A stretch of 64,000 nt of DNA, from positions 1-64,000 of the forward strand of contig DF237123.1 in assembly GCA_000708835.1 (NCBI GenBank). Direction: 5' to 3'. This document shows positions 57,346-64,000 of the stretch, piece by piece (within the stretch, counting starts at the first letter, position 1; each line of letters opens with the position of its first letter). The stretch is from Klebsormidium nitens. Its lineage: Eukaryota; Streptophyta; Klebsormidiophyceae; Klebsormidiales; Klebsormidiaceae. The notes under the pieces are model-generated. The model saw nothing but the letters and a program-made list of their open reading frames with translations. It was not told the DNA's origin and did no database searches. A program made the position numbers and the translations under genes.

Positions 57346-60300
57346 CTATAGGAAAAAGGCACGCGCGCTCTCAAAGTTGAGGCTCTGCAGCTCGAACTCC
57401 CGCATGAACAGCTCGAGCCGCTTCCTGACCAGTTCCAAATTGTGCGCTTCCGCTTCCGTCGTTCCGCCCACTCGCTTGCTCCAGCTCTGGAGGCCCTGCA
57501 TTCCGCTCCCGATGTTGACCAAGGAAGTGTAGGCTGCGTCGCAGGTCGTCTTCTCTTCGGCGAGGTGAGCCTGCGAAGAGTTGACTTATCTCTGTTAAAA
57601 GGACGCCAATTTGTTGTGTCTCTCTCGTCATGTATATCCACACTGTCCCACCTTGAGAGGAGTTTTCCATTTCGGCAGGAAGCGACAGTGAAACGAAGCG
57701 AGTATCAAGTCTTCTCCAATCGACTATCCTTGCGACTTTTTGATTCAAGAGCACAGAAAAGCTGCGCGGATATACATCGACGTGAAACTTATTGCAATCG
57801 AAAGGAGAAAAAAGCAAAATCCCGTCCTAGGATCTTTCTCTTCCGCGAACTTATGACCGCTCTGAATGTTTGCGAGCCGCCTTTGCCGTCGACGTTTAGG
57901 AAGACCACAAGGGTCTGTGTTGAACAATCTGGTAACAAGCCTTCAGGTATCGGACTTACGTCAGCGGACGTCAACAATTGCACCCTCTCGCTCAAAAGAA
58001 ATCTGCGTATGTACGTCCCCCACCTGAGCTGACGTCAGCCATCCGAGGCTGTCGAATGCCCGGCCCTGGCCCAGAACCTCTAGAAGGTACGCCAGCCCCA
58101 GCGCAAAGCCGTCGTCCGTGACAAGCGGTTGGGTTCCCGTGCCACGGGTCTCCCTCGCGCCCTTCTTGGCGAGCTGCTCCTTGGCCGCGAGCATCGCCTC
58201 GGTTGATGACGTCATCAGCGCGGGGGCGAGCAGGAAGAAGGTGCCGAGGTGGCGGTTCTGATCGGTTTGGAGTTCCCGAGAGAAGACTGTGGCCTGGAAG
58301 AAGCAGAGGTTCCAAGGTTGTCAAAGGAAAACACAGTCCCAAAAAGACCCCGGATACAAAAAATGTCACACTAAAAAGAAGCAAAGAAACAAAGCCCAAA
58401 AACGTCAAACCGCCTAAGAAGAGGTTCCAAGGTTGTCAGGTTTGGTGGAGAAAGGGAGGGGCAAAGCGACGGATGGCGCATGACTAGACGGCAGGTCTGG
58501 TCGGTTTGAAGCTCTTGGGAGAGAAGTGAGGCCTGGAATAAGCCATAGATTTACGAGGATCCATGTCGGGGAAATAAAGCGAGCGGGTAAGTGACAACTA
58601 GAGACATGCTCAGATGGCAATTATGGTTCGGTTCTTCTCCAGGAGAGACCGAGGCTTGTAAGGAAAAGACACCGATCCAGTTGCTGGGTCGAGAGAAAGA
58701 GCCGAGAGCAGAAAGCGACCACTAGCGAGCTGCACGGAGGGCTGTTCTGGTCAAATGAAAATAAATGAAAGAAGACCAAGGCCTCAAAGGCATAGCCAAC
58801 CTTAGTTTCTAAGGCCACAGACATGACCTGGGGGAAGGAGCAGAGGCAAAGAGATGCTCGACTTGGGGTTCTGGTCGCTTCGGGTTCTTTGGGCAAATGG
58901 CTTCATGAAACGAGAGGGGGAAATAACTTTGATGGGTCGGACGGACCCGAGGGGAGAAATGGAGGTCAGAACTGGTGCCTAGATGGTGGTTCAGGTTGAT
59001 CTGGACGATTCGAAAGGAAGCAGGGACCCGAGAGGAAGAGTGTAGAGGTGTTCGCTCCAGGTGATTCAGCAAGGAACAACGTGCTAGATCGGCTGATACA
59101 CGGAACTCCCATGGGACATACCCCGTTTTCTCAGACTTGTGCGAATGGCAAACGATGGCGCTCGAAGGACGACTCGAGATTTCAACCTCTACGACAAAGA
59201 GGGGACAATGGAAAATGTCCAGATTAGTCAAAGATCGAGGAAAAGCACGGAGGGAACAGGGGAAAAGAAGGAGCGGTAAAGATTGGGAGAGAACGGAGAA
59301 AGGGAAAGGGCCTAGAGTAAAGCCATACCAGCATCCGCAGGTAATGAGCGCTGTCCTTGGCCCCCCTCTCGGTCAACGTTCGAAGCGTCTCGTCCAATCC
59401 CCTGGCCGCTCTCACAGCCGAGGGCGCATCCACACCGGCCGCCAAAGTGACTGCCTCAAAAGGCCGCGCTTCTAGTTCCCGCCCGGACGTCGACGCTTCT
59501 TCCTCGCTCGCTGGTGTGAACGCGCTCTCTCCCGGCGCTGCCAATACGCTATGCTCCGGCGGCGTGGCTGCTCCAATTTCTCGCGCTGTTGCCAAGCCAT
59601 GCTCCGACGGCGTCGATAAGCTTTGCTCTGACGATCTTGATACGCTATGCTCTGGTGGAAGGGTTACGCTATGCTCCGGAAGATTTGACGAGCTATTTTC
59701 AGACGGTGTGAATAGGCTCGCGGGTGTGAAGGCGGCGCCGGCGCAGTGCTGGGAGGCCCCGTTGGCGACCATTCTCACAAAGCCCAGCGCGTTACCGATC
59801 TCGCCGACGAGGCCTCGCAGGACGTCCAAAGCGCTCTGGTCCGATTCTGCGTCCGGAAACGGAATAATCCTCAGTTTCGTTATATGTATTCAGCGTATTG
59901 CAATGGATGGTAATCACGAACAATAATGGATGTATGTCTATTATGTGGCTGAGGTTGACCCAAGGTGTTGGGACTTAATCGACGACAATCTCCTCGGCAA
60001 CGCCTTCAGAACGTTAAGACTGCACAATTCAACCCAGCGGGACCCAGGGGTCTGTCGATCTTGATCTTTAGCAGAAGCTGCATTGGTAAGGTCTCCAAGC
60101 GAGATACTGTCTGCTGAAAACAGGTCATGAGAGAACGAATCAAATCATCCACACGGAGTCTCAGGCCGTTCACAGCACATGGGCTATAAGAATGGTTCGT
60201 GCCGGTTTCACGACGAGCTGTTGTTGGTGACAAGAGATGGCTTTGTGGTGAGGCAGAATTTCACGTGAACAATTTGCGATCACAATATCAAAGTATCTGG

Positions 60301-63300
60301 ATGCAACGTCTGAAAACAAAGCTCCAAGGGCATTCATATTCCGGTTTTTTGAGAGGTACGAAGCAAGGGTCGGGGAATCCAGAGTCGATGTCCAAAAGTT
60401 GGACGTTCGAGGTTTGAGATTTGATTCGCGGCGTTTGCGGCCCAGAGCTACAGGTGATTCCAATGCTAGATACGATTGTGAAAAGCAGCACAGAACAAAC
60501 GAAACTTGATTGATTCGGGTAAGGCGCTGACCTGCTTTCCGCAGCTTTTTGATGTCTTTGATGAGTTTCTGTGCCCGTGCAACCGGGTACTCCCCAGGCA
60601 GATCCCCCTTGCCTCCGTGCCTGTTCACATCGGCCTTCTGGTCCATCATCTCCCGGTAGTACTTTCGCTCCTGCAGAATATTATGTGAATAAGTTCTTTT
60701 AGCAACGCCGCTGGTATCTGTGCAGAATATGTGCAGGGAGAAATGAGAGATCGTTAGTCGGTCCCCATCTAAAAAGAAGACCCGGAAGAAGGGCGATCGA
60801 TCCGCCAGACACCAACCAAAGCCACCAGGGCTGACGTCAGCTTAACCTCCCAAAAGATACCTTTGTCATTGAGCAGCGCACGCAAGAGGGGTCTAAACTC
60901 CCACTGCATTGCAATGGAAATGCAGGAAAACATAACACACTCAATATTCGAAGTAAGAAGAGAGAGGCGGAAGAGAAGAGGCGCTAACCCCACCTTGACC
61001 ATCCGCGACTTGATTCCGTCATCGTACAGCGCCTGCGAGAGCGCCACGAGGCGCTTGGCCAGAAACTGGTACACAAAGTTGACCGCTGTTGTCACGATGC
61101 CCAGGCCGTGCGTGTTGATCCCATTGGCGATGTTGCGGACTTGAACCGTGTGTAAGTACTTGCGCCGGCGGGCGGCAGACGGCCGTTCTATGAATACCTG
61201 CAACATAACTCCGCATGCTTAATAACAATGAGTAAGGTGTTTCCTCTTCCGCTTCTCCATTCCCTGTTGAGAATCGTTGCTTGGATCTTTCAACGGGATC
61301 CTGCAAACAATCACTAGGCCGTGCGTGTTGATCCCGTTAAGGACGTTGCGGACTTGGACCGTGTGCAGGTACTTGCGCCAACGAGCTGCGGACGGCCGCT
61401 CTATGAAAACCTGCAAAGTAATTAACTTTTCTGTTTGAAAGATTCAGAGTGATACCGGTGTCTTACTTCCAATTTCCGCTGTCAGGGATTGCTGATACCC
61501 TTTTTCAAGCTGATCATGTGAGAACGATGTTGCAAACGCCGGCGGGCAGCCGCCGGCCGTTCTATGTACACCCGCAAAGAAAAGTAAGCATGCTTTATAA
61601 ATCATAACAGTAATTGGGATTGTTTCCCCTCCTCGCCTTCCCCTTTTCTCCTTTCCCCTGCTAAGAATCGTTGCTTGAAATTTTCAACGGGATCCTGCAA
61701 ACAATCTCTAATGCGTATTCACGCCTTTGGCGATACTGCGGACTTGGACCCTGTGCAGGTACTGGCGCCGGCGGGCTGCGGACGTCCGCTCTACAAAAAC
61801 CTGCGAAGCGGCTCGAAGTCGGATTAGAAAACTGTGTGCGTTGAGGCAGAAGCTGGTCTTCTTTTATTATCGTGTATACTTCGTTTCCAATGTTGCCCGC
61901 TCTACGTGTGCATATGATATGGGACTCTGCGGCAATCGGGCGGGAGGAGAAGACTTGCAAGAAGAGCTACGCTCTTCTTCTATGTCGCCTTGCATTTTCC
62001 TGTCCTCTTACTCTTCGAACGATGCGCGCCCCGCCGTTTCTTTGTTCTCGTTTTCTTTCACCTGTATCACTCCTCCTTCCTTATGGTCCTTTTTCCAAGT
62101 CATCTCGTCTTTCCTCTTGTCCTCGTCGATTGGTAACCGCCGTTTCCACAGGTTTCAAGCTTGAAATCCTTTTCATTGGTTCCCTTGATTGTTCTTCTAT
62201 CCCTCCGCTCTTATTTTTCTGTGCTCCGCCCTTCTCAACATTTTTCTCTCTCCCAATTATCTGCGCCGACCCTACTCACCATCACTGTCAAGTGCGACAA
62301 CGCTTTTGGCCTCCGTTTTATTGCTCGTCTTGCAAAGGGTGGACCTGGCCAGCACATCCCGAGGTTCATACAAAGCAGTACTTGAAGTTCCGCCTATTTT
62401 CTGCAAAGATGAGGGTCAGGGGTATTCTCACCTGGCCATTCAGGTCGTACGTGTACTGCTGCGCGAGGGTGTGAATATTCCGCATGAGGAACAAGACGTC
62501 CTGTCCGTGCTCCAAGTTCTGAGGGGGCAGGTGGATGTCGTCTAAACGGAGGCCGTATTTGTCCTGGAAAACAGCAAATGAGAAGCGATAAGAGGGCTTG
62601 TCTTGCGATGCTAAGCAAGTTGGCAAAAGAAGCCAAGCTGTGATGAAGAGGAGACAATGGCTGCCGAAATGAAATGAGCACCAGCGGTACTAGTATTGAT
62701 GGCCCGATTCCCGAGGAGGACAGAATCAGGAAGAGACCAAGAAAGGAGCGGCAGGGATAAGACAAGAGCGCTTGTTGAAAAGTGGGACGTCCTGACGTCA
62801 GGTTGTAGATTGGACGTAATGAGAATTCTTTTTGAAGAGCACGACCGAGACAATAAAGAACCGTTCATGAAACAGATCAGTGCAAGCGTCGACGGGAGGA
62901 CGAGAAAGCGATGAACAAGGCACCTATGAATGGGAGAAGGGCGGGTAGAGAAACAGGGGTGAATAGAGAAGCCTGTCAATTGCAAAAGAGGTGTGAGAAG
63001 TAAATGACAAGAAGAATACGTCACTGAAGCAGCGTCTCACCTGTGCCAGCTGTCGCATGTCGCTGTAAGCTTTCCAGTTGTGCAGCGCAACCGCGGTGTG
63101 ATCGTAAAACGCGGCGTTCAAATACGCCTCTAACCGCTCCTTAACCACGATGGTTTGCGACCCTAACCGGATGGGGCGCATGCTCAGGAAGCAGGACAGG
63201 TCCCTAACCCCGGTCCGGGTTGGGTCAAGCGTGACCGCGCCGGTTAGGGTGTGGGAATGGTTGTGGAGGCGGAGGTCGGTCTCGATTGCGTGACACAGTG

Positions 63301-63313
63301 GAGCGATCACTTC
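57346..63313 (-). CDS. WASHC4: WASH complex subunit 4 (SWIP), C-terminal half
   Basis: The WASH complex activates Arp2/3 actin assembly on endosomes; SWIP is a core subunit. Exons (minus): 63313-63041, 62563-62432, 61197-60994, 60670-60532, 59846-59329, 58293-58024, 57570-57346; phases 0, 0, 0, 1, 0, 0 close and give about 586 residues. The order of blocks follows the family: LCHAIETDLRLHNHSH, TAVALHNWKAYSDMRQLAQ, DVLFLMRNIHTLAQQYTYDL, ITTAVNF-type VNFVYQFLAKR, DGIKSRMVK, GEIGNALGFVRM, VTDDGFALGLAYLLEVLGQG, FDSLGWL, MREFELQSLNFESARAFF. The 5' half lies beyond 64000. Exon 59846-59329 has an extra Pro/Ser/Glu-rich insert. Several introns carry exon-head ladders. The C-terminal assignment is strong; exon A's left boundary is less sure because the frame stays open past it. 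Confidence 0.9.
58470..59025 (-). repeat. Ladder of decayed exon heads in WASHC4 intron before exon 58293-58024
   Basis: The true exon begins after TTCCAG at 58293: GCCACAGTCTTCTCTCGGGA, then ACTCCAAACCGATCAGAACC. A close copy begins after TTCCAG at 58532 (GCCTCACTTCTCTCCCAAGA, then GCTTCAAACCGACCAGACC). Weaker copies lie near 58655 and 58783, 58885 and 58960-59015. The last still encodes RIVQINLNHHLGT against the exon's RELQTDQNRHLGT. Confidence 0.7.
59545..59700 (-). repeat. In-exon repeat encoding PEHSV-type units
   Basis: Within a WASHC4 exon, GCTATGCTCCGG-like units recur about every 30 bases and encode PEHSVTLP, PEHSVSRS, SEQSLSTP, SEHGLATA and PEHSVLAA. They form a roughly 60-residue insert that keeps the frame and is not part of the conserved SWIP core. 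Confidence 0.75.
61310..61960 (-). repeat. Ladder of decayed exon heads in WASHC4 intron before exon 61197-60994
   Basis: The exon begins after TTGCAG at 61197 with VFIERPSAARRRKYLHTVQV. Copies begin at 61410 (VFIERPSAARWRKYLHTVQV, good acceptor), 61571 (VYIERPAAARRR, acceptor decayed to GCGG), 61800 (VFVERTSAARRRQYLHRVQV, good acceptor) and about 61955 (VFSSRPIAA..., most decayed). An intron block of about 60 bases at 61267-61325 is also repeated at 61661-61705, so the unit spans intron and exon. Confidence 0.88.
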
Positions 63314-63329
63314 CTGCAGAAAGAAGCTC

Positions 63330-63640
63330 TCGACAGTTCGGGCTTTTTCCGTTGGAGATTGACAATCTTTTGACGAAGCAAGAGAGTTTGCGTGGCTCGA
63401 GAGTAACCAACGCTGGTAGGGCGTGCGAATGGTTGTAACGGCAGGGCTCAAGCTCGATCGAGTGAGACCGGAGCGACCGTTGCTGCAAAAGGAGGTACCT
63501 TGGTAAGTGGGAAACAAGGCTAGTCGCACCTGACTTGTGCTTGAACGGAAGGTTGAGGGTCGTTGTGGCAGTCAAACGTGCCAAGAAAAGGCAAGTCAAA
63601 GATCGGTCTCGAGTGCGTGACACAACGAAGCAACCAAACC
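63330..63640 (-). repeat. Ladder of decayed exon heads upstream of WASHC4 exon 63313-63041
   Basis: The exon head after CTGCAG at 63313 (GAAGTGATCGCTCCACTGTG, then TCACGCAATCGAGACCGACC) is echoed from 63482 (CAACGGTCGCTCCGGTCTCA..., ACAACCATTCGCACGCCCTA) for over 100 bases. It is echoed again near 63630-63580 by TGTGTCACGCACTCGAGACC. The second copy still reads SHALPALVTLEP against the exon's SHTLTGAVTLDP. Confidence 0.75.
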
Positions 63641-64000
63641 CCTCTCCCGATCAAAAGGTTGAGACGCTAAGGAACGCTGAGATTAAGGATCCAAAAAGAG
63701 AGAAACCTTCCAAGCAATCGTCGCTGTAGAAGCAAATCAGGGCCCTTGAGTTGTAATCATGAGCTTTGAGCTTCAGCTTGCTAGCGAGGAACTGGGCGCA
63801 CGGCTTGAGTAAAGGGAATATACTTTACTACAATTTCGCATCATCTCCCTCCGGACGATACCTTCTACTTCATGGAGGCGGTTTGCAATCATCCGGTACC
63901 TTTCTAACTTGTGCTGCTTTCTGCCGATAATAAACCTCTGCTATTCTCAGTGACGTAAGCAAGCGCTGTTCTCAAAAGAGAAGAGCCACTGACGGTGGTC
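63641..64000. other. WASHC4 intron continuing past the window
   Basis: No exon of the conserved SWIP N-terminal half is recognisable here on the minus strand, so this is read as intron running off the right edge. Confidence 0.5.

Noticed and set aside
1-64000. CRISPR arrays, bacterial operons, rRNA genes
   Set aside because: None seen; the spliced genes and codon patterns are eukaryotic nuclear.

Overview
The window looks like nuclear DNA of a green-lineage alga. Genes are intron-rich with GT/AG junctions and typical TGCAG acceptors, base composition is balanced, and there is a 290-base assembly gap. The gene content (an RWP-RK regulator, a plant-type DEK chromatin protein, a small beta-carbonic anhydrase, a WASH-complex subunit) suits a streptophyte alga such as Klebsormidium. 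That placement is inference. All gene models were built by hand from reading frames, splice sites and matching intron phases.

Layout. Bases 1-4183 hold a retroelement cut by the window edge. It has a Penelope-like reverse transcriptase, then, in the same frame after one TGA, a second ORF with a proline-rich head, two CCCH zinc fingers, a coiled coil and an HNH-nuclease-like tail. About 8.6 kb of gene-poor DNA follows. At 13.1-17.9 kb (minus) is a five-exon gene joining a Myb/SANT domain to an RWP-RK domain. Another 9 kb is gene-poor, with short repeats and palindromes. Then come a beta-carbonic anhydrase (27.3-29.9 kb, minus), a secreted beta-helix-like protein (31.0-33.7 kb, plus), a twelve-exon DEK gene (34.7-42.3 kb, minus), a 1059-residue low-complexity nuclear-type protein (43.6-48.6 kb, plus), a MYND-finger protein (50.1-51.8 kb, minus), an F-box/LRR-like gene with a shortened tandem paralogue (52.6-55.9 kb, plus), and the C-terminal half of WASHC4/SWIP (57.3-63.3 kb, minus, running off the window).

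The most unusual signal is a repeated intron architecture. In five introns of three genes (carbonic anhydrase, DEK, WASHC4) the intron carries a ladder of decayed copies of the start of the exon that follows it. Each copy holds a 3' splice site, or its remnant, plus roughly 30-130 bases of exon head. This suggests that introns in this genome grow by repeated tandem duplication across the acceptor junction, leaving decoy acceptors and possible alternative exons.

The genes do not form a shared pathway; they are an ordinary eukaryotic neighbourhood. The two other points of interest are the pairing of an RT with an HNH-type nuclease in the element, and the SANT plus RWP-RK fusion.
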